Assembly (NCBI GenBank): GCA_945910005.1
Contig: OX246744.1
Coordinates: 5,038,973-5,102,972 of the forward strand
Length of the DNA: 64,000 nt
Direction of reading: 5' to 3'
Origin: Isoperla grammatica
Taxonomy: Eukaryota; Arthropoda; Insecta; Plecoptera; Perlodidae
The notes under the pieces were generated by a model. The model had not been told where the DNA came from. It searched no databases and saw only the letters and a program-made list of their open reading frames with translations. Positions 22,576 to 45,200 of this stretch are shown piece by piece. Every line of letters starts with the position of its first letter. The first letter of the stretch is position 1. Position numbers and translations under genes: made by a program.

Positions 22576-24007
22576 AGCTTTAACTGTTATAATCAATATG
22601 AATTGCACAAATGTTTGTGTGGCGTTATCAGAGAATTGCGTAGTGAATTGCCACAAATGCAACGAATCGTCAAATAATACATAGTCTTGTCTTAGCATGT
22701 TTGGCAACATTTATAATTCACATAAGTAACTTTACATGTAATTCACTTTTCCATTTACAATAAAATACAAATTTTATTCATTGTTTATTTATTAAATTTT
22801 ATTTTATTATTATTTTATTTCCGGTTGTTAGAAGCTGGTAGAATGATAGAAAAGGTTATTTTGCCCCATACAAATAGTCTATATCTTAAAAAATCAATAA
22901 ATAACATTGAAAAGTATACACAATATTATAAAATATCTAAAGGAGTAGTATTCTAACAAAATAATATAGATAATACAGAAAAGTAAACAAAATAAGTACA
23001 CATATATTTTCCAAATATTACACAAGTACACAACATATTATGGAGATAATAGGAAAAAAAATGTGAAGAAATACAGCAAAGTACACTTTTAAAATTTGAT
23101 TATGGTAGAGCTTGAATTTCCAAAGATCAAAGTCTTGCGGCTCTACAATAAAAACTATGGGAGTATGAGTTTGTGCGTGCAAATGGCTGTAGCGCCTATT
23201 TCATATTAACCAACTTTTAAATGAGATACGTAAGTATATGACGTCAATATTATTTTTACGGGCGCATAAATAAAGTATTTACTATGTATAATGCATGATT
23301 TTTGAGGACAATAACCTAATCTGAAACTGAAGGACACTTGCAAGTCAAAATATAGAGAAGCAATAATCAAATATTAACAGTTATGAACATACAACTGTGC
23401 TCATTCTCAGACTCGAATTAATAATTCTTTTTCAAGAAACTTGGATCAATACTGTAAGCATGTGTGTTGTCTCACACAACCTTTCTCCTGCTTTCGTCAC
23501 AGGCGAGGATCGCACCCTTACTCGTAGCCAATCAGCGACCGCTATTTCGGGGGTTTATCTCGGGTGGTTCGCTGATTGGCTACGAGCTCCTCCCCTATTT
23601 TTATTTATTTATTTTCCTTATTTTGTACATTACACATTTGGATTTTGTCGAACTCCCAAGTTGCGAGTTCGACGAGTCTTCGCTAGGGAGAGATCAAGTA
23701 AACCTTGTTCTGTGGGTAGAAAAGGTTTAAAGAAAGCCGTCAGGAATTTTAAATGGGGAAGCTTACATATGACAAATATAGAAAAGCTTGACAATTTTGG
23801 ATTGTCATCGTTTATTGCTTGAGCTATATACCTTGATTTACAGTCAAATAAACTATGCATAGCTTTAGTTTCACATTTCACTTACTAGGCCATGATATCG
23901 CATGTTAGAGTAGCTTTATAAATAAGTCATGTGGCATATTACGCCGCATGCGATGTTTTTTACTAATTCAGTGAGAACGTCGTATTTTCTTTATTTCTAT
24001 TACAGTC
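22576..24007. other. no recognised gene
   Basis: AT-rich. ORFs at 23397-23881 overlap the palindromic MITE at 23488-23600 and have no family match. Confidence 0.5.
23488..23600. mobile_element. short palindromic MITE, copy 2
   Basis: Same GCTTTCGTCACAGGCGAGG start as 9669-9786, with inner GTAGCCAATCAGCGACC facing GGTTCGCTGATTGGCTACGAG. The outer right arm is degraded. Both copies carry CCAAT motifs in both orientations. Confidence 0.75.
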
Positions 24008-24879
24008 TAGGCCATTGTAGTCCTTTGCATAACGCTCGAAAAAGGCCTGGTCGGTATAAAATTTGGGTCAAAGGATGACATATATCAAATGAAAGCTTGA
24101 GATGAGTACTTTTCAAAAAACCATGATATACCTCTGGCAAATCCAGCTTTCTATGTCAAAACCAGGGTCAAAGGTCAAATTTGTAATTTTTTAAATAATT
24201 TTTAATTAAATAAAAAAAAATGTTTGCAAAGTTTAAAAATACTCTTTCAGTAAGATAAATGTATAAAGTTTATTAAAAAAAAAAAAAAATTACCTACTTA
24301 CCTTTTTTGACCTTGATTGGGGTCAATTTCCTCAAAATGGGTAATTTCTAAAATTTTCTTCGATTTACTGGCCAATATTCATTATATCAACGTACTTACT
24401 CATAAATACGTTAAAATGAATAGTTCTTATTGTAATCACATTGTTTTCACGGTATTTATTCAAAATGGCGGTCGAAGGTCAATGGGTAAGTATCGTCGAA
24501 CTAGGTCTGGTAACTAAAATGTTACTTGTGGGTACTCTAAAAACGCAGAATTTTAACTGCAATTACAATAACGAATAATAATAATATCATGTTTTAATCG
24601 TAAGAGAATGTAATTATCATACTACTTACAAACTACTCAAGATTGTTACTGAATTTCTAATTAATGTCCTCAGACATCAGGGTATTCTTGAATAGGCGTG
24701 CAACTGCAACAAAAAACACATTTTCAGAAAAGAGCATGGCCATGCTGAGATACGTGATATGATACTAGTATTATGTTATATCTACCTTAGCAGTCACTGT
24801 CCAAGTTGTCAGATTAATCACCTTCTGACTCACTGGAATTCTCATGCTGGCTACTGGTACTGGTACTGGTATTTGTACA

Positions 24880-25230
24880 ACCCTTCAGCTTACAAGCGTG
24901 GGTACACTTTTATTGATTGGCCAAACACTCGCATGTCGGTATCTTGCAAACACGGCAACAGTTACAGGCTAGGAGATCCATAACGGTCAAAGGTACTGGA
25001 GTTCCAAACATCCACTCGTTGCTCAGATCTCCTTCTGCCGTGGTTTCCCATCCATAGCCACGCGGATCAGGAACATCAGGGTTGGCGTCCAAACAACGTA
25101 TCCAGACCGCTGTTTGGTGGCTAGCTCGTAGCCGCAGGATTTGAAGCAGTAGACAATCGTTTCAAGGTGGTAGCTGATGAGACTTAATATCATCACATTT
25201 ACTTTTAAAAAGCTCGTAGGGCAGCTGGTT
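24880..25230 (-). pseudogene. transposon-associated protein, Cys-rich C-terminus, broken (left arm)
   Basis: The minus strand reads ANPDVPDPRGYGWETTAEGD, then WMFGTPVPLTVMDLLACNC, VCKIPTCECLANQ and a stop where the right-arm copy continues. Upstream codons are shifted. It is the mirror image of 25696-26076 with a few substitutions. The GYGW and multi-Cys tail recall the C-terminus of large uncharacterised proteins found with arthropod transposons (recognised from memory, not searched). Confidence 0.7.
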
Positions 25231-25695
25231 GACGCTTGACTACCAAAAATCAAACACACTTCGAAGATGTGTAAAAACTAGCGAGTTCGTTGGGATTCGA
25301 AGTATGTAATACCCTCCCTGACCTCCATGCACTGGTTGTGACAAAGGTTGGAATTCATAGTCGGCCACTTCACCTAGAGGCACCCAATGTTACTATGGAT
25401 ATGTTTTCTATATGGGAAATGACATGTATGAAACTGTTACCTTGTTAACAACGGGCGCATCTATAGGTGTAGGGGACGACTATGAGTTCCTACCTGAGTG
25501 AGCTCATTCAGTGGTAAAGGGAAAAAGAGAATATCATGAGAAAAACTCGCATTTCTGTGTCAAGCTAAGCAAGATGGGTCTGGACTGGAGAGTTTCTATC
25601 GATGTAATAAAAAAAACTCGAAGAGTTTGTCTGTAAACTCTGCTCTTTGACCACGACTCTGTCATGCGTCAACCTGCTGCGCTACGAGCTTTTTA

Positions 25696-26076
25696 GAAGT
25701 AAGTGTGATGATATGAAGTCTAATCAGCTACCACCTTGTAACGAATGCTTACTGCTTCATATCCTGCGACTGTGAGTTATCAACCAAACACGATCTATTG
25801 ATATGTTGCTTGGAAGCCAACCCTGATGTTCCTGATCTGTGTGGCTATGGCTGGAAAACCACGGCAGAAGGAGATCTGAGCAACGAGTGGATGTTTGGAA
25901 CTCCAGTACCTTTGACCGTTATGGATCTCCTAGCCTGTAACTGTGGCCGTGTTTGCAAGATGCCGACCTATGAGTGTTTGGCCAATCAGCTGAAGTGTAC
26001 CCACGCGTGTAAGCTGAAGGACTGTCCAAATATCGGTACCCAGCATGAGAATTCCAGTGAATCAGATGGTGATTAA
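25696..26076 (+). pseudogene. transposon-associated protein, Cys-rich C-terminus (right arm)
   Basis: The open part begins near 25798 and reads EANPDVPDLCGYGWKTTAEG, WMFGTPVPLTVMDLLACNC, VCKMPTYECLANQLKCTHAC and KLKDCPN, ending HENSSESDGD and TAA at 26074-26076. The Cys spacing (CNC, VCK, CEC/YEC, CTHAC, DC) suggests a metal-binding tail. The N-terminal bulk of the protein is absent. The family resembles the decayed gene inside element B. Confidence 0.7.
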
Positions 26077-27034
26077 TCTGACGACTTCAATTTTGAGTGA
26101 TTTTGACTTCAATTTTGATTAATTTGACGACTAGACAGTCACTGCTAGGACAGATATCATATCATACTATCATATCACGTATCTCAGCATGGTCATGCTC
26201 TTTTGAAAAATGTATTTTGTTGCAGTTGCACACCCATTCAAGAATACCCTGATGTCTGAGGACATTAATTAGAAATTCAGTAACAATCTTAAGTAGTTTA
26301 TAAGTTATATGATAATTACATTCTCTAACGATTAAAACATTATATTGTTATTCGTTATTGTAATTGCAGTTAAAATTCTACGTCTTTAGAGTACCCACAA
26401 GTAATATTTTAGTTACTAGACCTAGTTCGACGATACTTACCTATTGACCTTTGACCGCCATTTTGAATTAATACCGTGAAAACAATGTGATTACAATAAG
26501 AACTATTCATTTTAACGTATTTATGAGTAAGTACGTTGATATAATGAATATTGACCAGTAAATCGAAGAAAATTTTAGAAATTACCCATTTTGAGGAAAT
26601 TGACCCCAATCAAGGTCAAAAAAGGTAAGTAGGTAATTTAGTTTTTTTTTTATAAACTTTATACATTTATCTTACTAAAAGAGTGTTTTTAAACTTGCAA
26701 ACATTTTTTGTTATTTAGTTAAAAATTATTCAAAACATTACAAATTTGACCTTTGACCCTGGTTTTGACATAGAAAGCTGGATTTGCCAGAGGTATATCA
26801 TGGTTTTTTGAAAAGTACTCATCTCAAGCTTTCATTTGATATATGTCATCCTTTGACCCAAATTTTATACCGTCATTCTCGTTATGCAAAGGACTATTGC
26901 AACCTTGGATACCGTGAAGCCCAGAGTGGTCGCTATTCCGTTGTGTCTATTAGGAGCCCAAAACACAAACACACACACACACAATATTGTGTTTTGTACA
27001 TTTAAAATAATTATTCTTTACTTTACTGGCCAAA

Positions 27035-36384
<9,350 letters not shown>

Positions 36385-37439
36385 TTCTACAACACGAGGT
36401 TTCTACATTGCAGTTGCCATTGTCAACTTGTGGCAATATAGGCACCGAGAGTAGCCAATGAGCGCACTACTAAAATAACAAGCAGCGCGCCTTGTGGACA
36501 AAGCAAGCATTTATTTCTTTGAAGGGGTTAGAGGTCAAAAAGTGTGAGAATTTAAGTATTTTTGATCCTATCTTTAAAACATCCTGTAAAATTGATATTG
36601 TGCGTAAATACCTACAGCAAGATAGTATCAAGGTCAAGAGATAAGGGAATATATACATAAACTATTCATTACATTTGAATTAAATCCGATGGTTGAGATA
36701 TTATTGTATTATCGAATTTAATCCAAAAGTTATTAATTTTGCATCTTCTTTTTACCTTATCGCTTGACCTTGATACGTATCTAACAAGCCCTATTTGTGC
36801 ACAATTTACATTTAACAAGTTGTTTTAAAAATACGAACAGAAAACTTTAAATTCTCGACCCGTCTGTCAATCAGGTTATTATTATTTATTAATATCATCA
36901 GAGTAAATATGATTGTACGACAACGCTACACCGTAAACATCTCTAATGTATAAGAGACGTACAATGAACATTGTCCTTTCCAATTATCTATACAATAATA
37001 CCACTAAGCTTAGATTGTTTGTTGTTTAACAACGTACTCGAACACATGATCATGTAACGTCGGGGTGGAAAGGGATAAGTAGTACGTAAAGGGGTGGAAA
37101 AGGGAAAGGGGGGACGTGGACCGCTTTTCGTCTGGCTTCTCCACCTCGACCTGTGGCCCTAAAAGAAGCATACGCTTCCGCCGGCATAGCTCTCGGCATC
37201 AACAAAGTGCGCAAACCGGCCCACCACGATAAGGTATAGCAGGGTCTGGGTCTGGGCAGGATAAGCTTGTAATTCGTCAAACTAAATGGAGCAAAATGAA
37301 ACAGCTATCTCTAATAATAAGCGAAGGATGTTGCATTGTTTGTTATCCTAAACTTCCAAAATCAAAAGGAACAGTCTTGAAACATTTAAATAACAATTAT
37401 AAATGATTACGGGAATATATTGGTCAAGTTAATAGAGTG
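36385..37439. other. odorant receptor 3' flank, no recognised gene
   Basis: Contains an imperfect inverted pair (ATCAAGGTCAAG near 36628 and CTTGACCTTGAT near 36762) and a GC-rich patch at 37050-37265 of unknown origin. No poly(A) signal could be assigned with confidence. Confidence 0.5.
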
Positions 37440-37862
37440 TGCTAAACGACCTCTTTGTATTTCCTACATCCCTGATACAGATTTCCACAAAACGGCTCGA
37501 AATTGGCGTCTAGTGGCTGTCACAGCAGCGGTGCGAATCTAGCTCCTGATGTATCGACGCTACCTTCCCAGTGCTACTGTCAAACTACCACTTTGCAACT
37601 CCTACATCCCTGATACAGATTCCCACAAACCAGCTCGAAAATTGGCAGTCACAGCAGCGGTGCGAGCACCGGGAAGAGAAGCGTAATTGTGGGACTCTGT
37701 ATCAGGGGTGTAGGAGTGGCAAAGAGGTCGTTCGACAGTAGCATCGGGAAGGTAGCGTCGATAGCTCCTGATGTATCGACGCTACCTTCCCGATGCTACT
37801 GTCGAACGACCTCTTTGCAACTCCTACACCCCTGATACAGAGTCCCACAAAAACGCTCGAAA
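37440..37862. repeat. repeat block ending in a near-perfect 76-bp-arm hairpin
   Basis: 37688-37763 and 37774-37849 are reverse complements with one mismatch around a 10-base loop (GCTCCTGATG). The same words (CGACCTCTTTG, TCCTACATCCCTGATACAGA, GGCAGTCACAGCAGCGGTGCGA-like) also occur as direct copies at 37450-37660, so the hairpin is the inverted end of a small tandem family. Confidence 0.9.
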
Positions 37863-38129
37863 ATAGTAGAGAAAATAAATAGTAAGTAAAAACATGTATT
37901 TTTATGAGGCAAAACATTTCTTTGCAAACTCATTTAAAATCGATATATCCATCTTTTAATTAACATCAGCTTATGTACTACACACTGTATAATACACATT
38001 ATTATATTAGGCCTATACATAATATTATACACACACAAAAATAGTAAATATATAATAAATATAAATTTAAATAAAAATATATTAATAAGTTATTACATTT
38101 TCTCATATATTCTTATAATTATATTAGAA

Positions 38130-38789
38130 TTAGGGTGCGGATGTTTAGGACCTTTCAAAGTAAGATACAAGCAGGTAAATAGTACCTTTAAAACATACAA
38201 AAATGACCTATTGATTTTAATGGATGTGTTTTAATTACTAACAGTAATGTTTTATTACACCAATATATCTATATCTATATTTTCATGCGGTGGGGGGGGG
38301 GGGGGGGGGGGGGAGGGTAATAGTTTCGTCTGTAAACCAAACACAAGATGAAAAATTAAAAACATTAACATTTTAATTTAATTTTATGTTTAAGATAAAC
38401 GTATTACAATTGATTGCATTTGCCGTGTTGTGTGTTATGCTATGTTTACGCCACAAACATATCTGACTCATCCGCCGTTACAGTATTCGACAACAACATA
38501 CAGATCATTGCGTATGCTTGGCCCGATAATGTGGCGAGCTCGATAATGCACTCACACTCGCTCGTTCTGTATCCGTTTGAACAAATGATATCAAAATCGT
38601 ACAGTATAAATGCAGAAAAAAGACCTTTACTCATAAAATGATGGAAAAAGGGATTTTAGGGCAAAATAAAGTACGCATTTTTGTTATCCCCAACTCTTGA
38701 AATATACTTCAAACTATTTGCCAGGCATGTATTTACTATTTACCATTTACCAATTGAAAAAGGAGATGTCCTGAACATCCGCACCCTAA
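38130..38789. mobile_element. 660-bp non-autonomous DNA transposon
   Basis: Ends TTAGGGTGCGGATGTTTAGG and the inverted TTAGGGTGCGGATGTTCAGG. No transposase. Contains a G-run of about 25 at 38290-38314. AAT/ATT flanks both termini. Short ORFs inside are not recognisable. Confidence 0.8.
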
Positions 38790-39780
38790 TTATTGTACAC
38801 AAAAATAAAAATTATACAAATTGTATATAAAAACAATAAATAAATGTATAATATATATAAAGAAAACATAATAAATGTTTATATTATTATATTATTATTC
38901 TAATTATGTCCTAATTTTTATTATATTATAATCTGTTTTTACAACGATTTTTTGGGGGCATTCTGCATTAAACATTTGTATAAGCTTGTTACAAATAACA
39001 CCCTTAAAAGACCATAATGCACGAAATATATTGATGTATTAATGTATGGTAGTATTTATGTGTTTAAACATTTTATGTATGTTCCAAATATGCAATCAAG
39101 TACGACGTCATAAAAAAATCTTAAATATCTTGTATGTTACTCTATTTACAAACAACCATTCGTTCTCATTTTTGATATGTTCTAATGAGATATATTGTTA
39201 ACATCCGTGCACAGTTTCTAGATTAAGATATTCATCAAGTAATTCTAATGATTTAATGCTAATAGTGATGGCGCTTAGAAAGCAGTTATACAGTACCAAT
39301 ATTGTAATAAGTTGACTAGTTAAAATACTCTAACTCTGAAATTACTCAAAAACAATAAAAATAAATAACCAAGATCTCGATATCAACTCTAGACAATGTT
39401 TACTGTTATGTATATTGTCATATCTGATTAACCACATATATCACCAATAAACTACACTTAAATATATAAAATCTGTAGAAGTTGTTTGTAGAATATGTAC
39501 TAAAAATGCAAATATGCCCTTGTAAATAGAAGAATATGCATCCAAAACATATGTGCTGCAAATATGCACTAACATGCCAGACAAATGCATTTTTTTCTAT
39601 AAGCGAGTGTTAGCACAAATTTATTTAAAAACAAAAATAGAATAAGGACCCAATAAAACATATTTTAAAATCTTAGCTCTGTTATCATTCATAATGTAGT
39701 GATAGGAAATTACATTGATCTCACCCTGTGATCTCATGTTCTCTGTGTAGGCCTATGTCTGTATTTGTTTGTATTTATTA
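38790..39780. other. AT-rich, no recognised gene
   Basis: Very AT-rich with scattered ATATAT and no ORF of note. Confidence 0.55.
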
Positions 39781-40200
39781 TCAGCTTCTGTGATTACATG
39801 ACGAGGCCAGACAAGCTCAATATGCTCCGTTCGCTCCAATTCACGAACGCATTCAAGACCTTCAAACCCGGTTCGCTAAACGTATATTAAATTCTAGAAC
39901 CCACAAACTTCCCCATTTGCTCACATCTCCGATCTCATTTGCTCGAAATCCAAAATTTAATTACCCCTTTCCCGATCATGAACTCTGTAAGCAAATACCT
40001 ACGTCATAACTACCATGCGCTGTTCTGTATAATTTGTTCATCATTACTATATTATTATATTCTTAGCCCTGATGTGTCATCTTATTTGTCAAATTAACAT
40101 TGAGTGCTCTATATTATGTATCTTATTTGTTGTTATGTTTTATGTTCCTATGTTCTCTGTAATGCGGGCTGAAGAGAGTCCCCGCCTATTGGGGCACTCT
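39781..40200 (+). mobile_element. LINE 3' fragment (RT C-terminus and 3' UTR)
   Basis: One frame reads PIHERIQDLQTRFAKRILNS and RNPKFNYPFPDHELCKQI, like the end of a non-LTR retrotransposon ORF2, then a 3' UTR with GGGCTGAAGAGAGTCCCCGC that recurs at 40590-40690 (inverted) and about 52478. Truncated and broken by stops. Confidence 0.65.
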
Positions 40201-40589
40201 ACACGAGCCGTCCTTACACATATAGAGTGTAAGAATTTTCAAACACTATGTACAGCACAAACATCAAAACAGAAACAAACAAACTTATTATACTACCACA
40301 AATACCTGGCAGTGCTTTAGTTTGAAAATGTACATACAAATTGCTAATTATCATTATCATGTATGTTAATATGCCTAATAATATACAAAGTTCATTAAGT
40401 TATACATTTTAAAATTAATATATTAAATTCAACACATTTGCTGTAGTCTTAAATGTCTTAAAAATGTATATTCTAAAAGTCTAGCACTGCATAACATGAT
40501 TGTCAAACAAAAAATTGTTTCACATTATTTTTAAAACTCGGTTCATATTTTCTTCTTCATACCCTGGGCATTGTGGTTATAAAGCTGCA

Positions 40590-40700
40590 GCCTAAAATTT
40601 TATTTATTTATATTATAACGTAAGACGGCTACTGCAGAGTGCCCTAATAGGGGGTAGGGGGGGGGGGACTCTCTTTAGCCTCCTTTATAATAGTACAGAA
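40590..40700 (-). mobile_element. LINE 3' UTR fragment, inverted copy
   Basis: The minus strand reads GCTAAAGAGAGTCCCCCC and TTAGGGCACTCTGCAGTAGC, followed by an AATAAATAAA-rich tail; same family as 40150-40200. Confidence 0.6.
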
Positions 40701-42200
40701 GTTTACAATAAGCCTGATATATACGGCAATGAATGCATGGTAAATATTAAAATATAAGATTTATGAATGTTATCATTTAGGTAAATAATGAATTGATTGT
40801 CATCAGTAATCGTATTTGGCGTTTGTTCAAAAGTAGTTCAATAAAACCAGATACTAGTGATAGCAGTCAACCACCCCACCTAAAAGTGGACACTAAAGCT
40901 CTAAACTAAATAGAAATAATTAAATAAACGGCAAGGAATTTGTCAAGCCCCCCGTACATCAGGGGAAATCGCAAAATATACTTTACTTTATTAATTTATT
41001 TGATATATAATTGTTATTGTTTGAAATATGTATTATTGTTTAAATCAAGGACAAAACTCAGGTTCCCTTGGAATGGTTTAAGTTTGTATGGTTTCAATGT
41101 TTTCGTTTGATGTACACATATGTTTAAATAAAATAAAAAAATAAAAAGAGTGTTATCTTCTACAAACGTTTAGAACCATAAACAAAAAGTGTCACCCCTA
41201 CTTCCCCCCCCCCCCTCACTCGTGTTGCTTTGAGCCTGGAGTCGGTCTCCTGACTATATATTTTATCTCGGGATAATACACCATCAACCCCCCCCCCCCC
41301 CCCCCCCCCACCCTTCCGAAATATATATTCCTGTTTACGCCACTGGTTATATATTTCATTGTGCTCTTTCGTAAAACAGTTTTATAATATCTGAGTGAAT
41401 GCGGTATATTAATTATAATGTCACCCCCCCCCCCCCTTTACCCTCATATTATTTTCAACAAGCCCCTAGTAACAGACATGTTCTGAGTCAATGTCAATGT
41501 AGTATTATGATGACACAACAGGCTGGGCTGGGCCACATAACAACCGCGTGATCGCCCGCCCTATGTAAAGTGGCGTGACACAGATAAGAGATACCAGTTG
41601 AGCTAGGGGAGTATGAAACATCATCGTATCCTTATATGGTGATGTCTGATCATGGCTGTCGCTATTGGCTGACGATGACGTTATTTGGAGGAGATTGCAT
41701 GTTTGCCTCGCGACTAGAGAGAGGATGATAGTTGGGCATTACGGCCCATATTTTGGCAACTTTGCTAATCGAGACGATGACTGCATTGGTAGGTGATAAC
41801 AGGGGGGGGGGGGGGGCGAAAGATTGGAGTCGGGGGCGTTTCACAAATAGACGTGAGACGTCGTGAAGAGGGATTTTAAAATAAAGAGCTTTTTAGGGTT
41901 TTATTTTCTATTTATACGGTAGTACCATTAAGTTTAAGGTTTTCATCATTTAGTTAAAGAAACAGCTACAAATTGGTTTGAAAAACATCGGCATCGGGAG
42001 CTGGGATGTAGGATGTGGGGGGGGGGGGGGGGCAAGTGAAACTCTTGCCTCCCCTCCGCCCCCAGAATTTCAGAAAATATTACCATTTTAACTTGCCATA
42101 ACACAAATATATGCAAAATATGCTAAAATCTGGTAAAAATTTAAAAAAAAATCCCTGCAGAGTGCAGACAAAGGGGAAGCTTTCGCCCTCCAAATTCCCC
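40701..42200. other. no recognised gene; several homopolymer C/G tracts
   Basis: C or G runs of 10-24 at about 41205, 41287, 41425, 41801 and 42018. No coding evidence. Confidence 0.55.
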
Positions 42201-42204
42201 GTAC

Positions 42205-45200
42205 ACCATTTCATTTCATTTTTATTCGTGTTATTTACAATTTACAATGTAGGTAACATGGTTTGTGTGACACACATCAGAAATACAAAGTGTAATACTT
42301 AAAACTGTTAAAACAATGTAGTAGTATACAAAACTAGTTAAGCTATCATAAATATAGCCATCATCATCATACATAGGCCTACAGCATTCACATTTTTGGA
42401 AAGTCCTCTATGTTATTAAATTATTTGTCTAATAAAAAGTATGCTAGTTGTAGTTTAAAACTGTCTGTGGTGTTACTGTTTCAAGTTGTTAGGCAACGTA
42501 TTATAATATATAGCTTTGGCATCACCATATGAAGATTCTTTTTCAAAGAGAGTTGATTTGTGGGGCACCTTATACATATCCTGCTTCTATCTAGTATTGT
42601 GATAGTGCGTGTCATTTTTTCTGTCAGCTCGATATTTCTATGTATAAAAAGGTTTGAAATATACATATACAAGGTCTCTTCATTATTCCTCATTCAGCTC
42701 TATATTGCTTTGGGTATAAAATGGTTTTAAATATACATACAAGGTAGCGTCATTATTTCTGTCAGGTCTATATTGCTTTGGGTATAAGATGGTTTTAAAT
42801 ATACATACAAGGTAGCGTCATTATTTCTGTCAGCTCTATATTGCTTTGGGTATAAGATGGTTTTAAATATACATACAAGGTAGCGTCATTATTTCTGTCA
42901 GCTCTATATTGCTTTAGGTATAAAATGGTTTTAAATATACATATACAAGGTAGCGTCAATATTTCTGTCAGCTCTATATTGCTTTAGGTATAAAATGGTT
43001 TTAAATATACATATACAAGGTAGCGTCATTATTTTACTGTCAGCTCTATATTGCTTTGGGTACAAAATGGTTTTAAATATACATATACAAGGTAGCGTCA
43101 TTATTTTACTGTCAGCTCTATATTGCTTTAGGTATAAAATGGTTTTAAATATACATATACAAGGTCGCGTCATTATTCCTCAGTCAGCTCTATATTGCTT
43201 TAGATATAAAATGGTTTTAAATATACATATACAAGGTAGCGTCATTATTTTACAGTCACATCTATATTGCTTTAGGTATAAAATGGTTTTAAATATACAT
43301 AAACAAGGTAGCGTCATTATTTTACAGTCAGCTCTATATTGCTTTAGGTATAAAATGGTTTTAAATATTCATAAACAAGGTAGCGTCATTATTTTACAGT
43401 CAGCTCTATATTGCTTTAGGTATAAAATGGTTTTAAATATACATATACAAGGTAGCGTCAATATTTCTGTCAGCTCTATATTGCTTTAGGTATAAAATGG
43501 TTTTAAATATACATATACAAGGTCGCGTCATTATTTTACAGTCAGCTCTATATTGCTTTAGGTATAAAATGGTTTTAAATATACATATACATGGTAGCGT
43601 CAATATTTCTGTCAGCTCTATATTGCTTTAGGTATAAAATGGTTTTAAATATTCATAAACAAGGTAGCGTCATTATTTTACAGTCAGCTCTATATTGCTT
43701 TAGGTATAAAATGGTTTTAAATATTCATAAACAAGGTAGCGTCATTATTTTACAGTCAGCTCTATATTGCTTTAGGTATAAAATGGTTTTAAATATACAT
43801 ATACAAGGTAGCGTCAATATTTCTGTCAGCTCTATATTGCTTTAGGTATAAAATGGTTTTAAATATACATATACAAGGTCGCGTCATTATTTTACAGTCA
43901 GCTCTATATTGCTTTAGGTATAAAATGGTTTTAAATATTCATAAACAAGGTAGCGTCATTATTTTACAGTCAGCTCTATATTGCTGTTGGTATAAAATGG
44001 TTTTAAATATACACATACAGGTCGCGTCATTATTTCTCAGCCAGCTCTATATTGCTTTAGGTATAAAATGGTTTCAAATATACATATACAAGGTAGCGTC
44101 AATATTTCTGTCAGCTCTATATTGCTTTGGGTATAAAATGGTTTTAAATATACATATACAAGGTAGCGTCATTATTTCACAGTCAGCTCTATATTGCTGT
44201 AGGTATAAAATGGTTTTAAATATACATATACAAGGTAGCGTCATTATTTCTGTCAGCTCTATATTGCTGTAGGTATAAAATGGTTTTAAATATACATACA
44301 CAAGGTAGCGTCATTATTTCACAGCCAGCTCTATATTGCTGTAGGTATAAAATGGTTTTAAATATACATATACAAGGTAGCGTCATTATTTCTCAGCCAG
44401 CTCTATATTGCTTTAGGTATAAAATGGTTTTAAATATACATATACAAGTTTGCGTCATTATTTTACAGTCAGGTCTATATTGCTTTAGGTATAAAATGGT
44501 TTTAAATATACATATACAAGGTAGCGTCATTATTTCTCAGTCAGCTCTATATTGCTTTAGGTATAAAATGGTTTTAAATATACATAAACAAGGTCACGTC
44601 ATTATTTTACTGTCAGCTCTATATTGCTGTAGGTATAAAATGGTTTTAAATATACATAAACAAGGTCCCGTCATTATTTTACTGTCAGCTCTATATTGCT
44701 GTAGGTATAAAATGGTTTTAAATATACATATACAAGGTCGCGTCATTATTTCACAGTCAGCTCTATATTGCTTTAGGTATAAAATGGTTTTAAATATACA
44801 TATACAAGGTAGCGTCATTATTTCACAGTCAGCTCTATATTGCTGTAGGTATAAAATGGTTTTAAATATACATAAACAAGGTCACGTCATTATTTTACTG
44901 TCAGCTCTATATTGCTGTAGGTATAAAATGGTTTTAAATATACATAAACAAGGTCCCGTCATTATTTTACAGTCAGCTCTATATTGCTGTAGATATAAAA
45001 TGTTTTAAATATACATATACAAGGTAGCGTCATTATTTCACAGTCAGCTCTATATTGCTTTAGATATAAAATGGTTTTAAATATACATATACAAGGTAGC
45101 GTCATTATTTCACAGCCAGCTCTATATTGCTGTAGGTATAAAATGGTTTTAAATATACATATACAAGGTAGCGTCATTATTTCACAGCCAGCTCTATATT

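Larger units (their letters stand above)
24008..26910. mobile_element. large inverted-repeat element A (arms about 1.25 kb)
   Basis: The left arm (24008-25250) is the reverse complement of the right arm (25665-26910), around a spacer of about 410 bp. Matching words run the full length: TAGTCCTTTGCATAACG, TATAAAATTTGGGTCAAAGG, GATATACCTCTGGC, GAGGAAATTGACCCC, GGCAGAAGGAGATCTGAGCA. Each arm carries the same protein segment pointing outward. It lies directly upstream of odorant receptor exon 1. No clear target duplication, so it may be a long-TIR transposon or an inverted genomic duplication. Confidence 0.85.
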
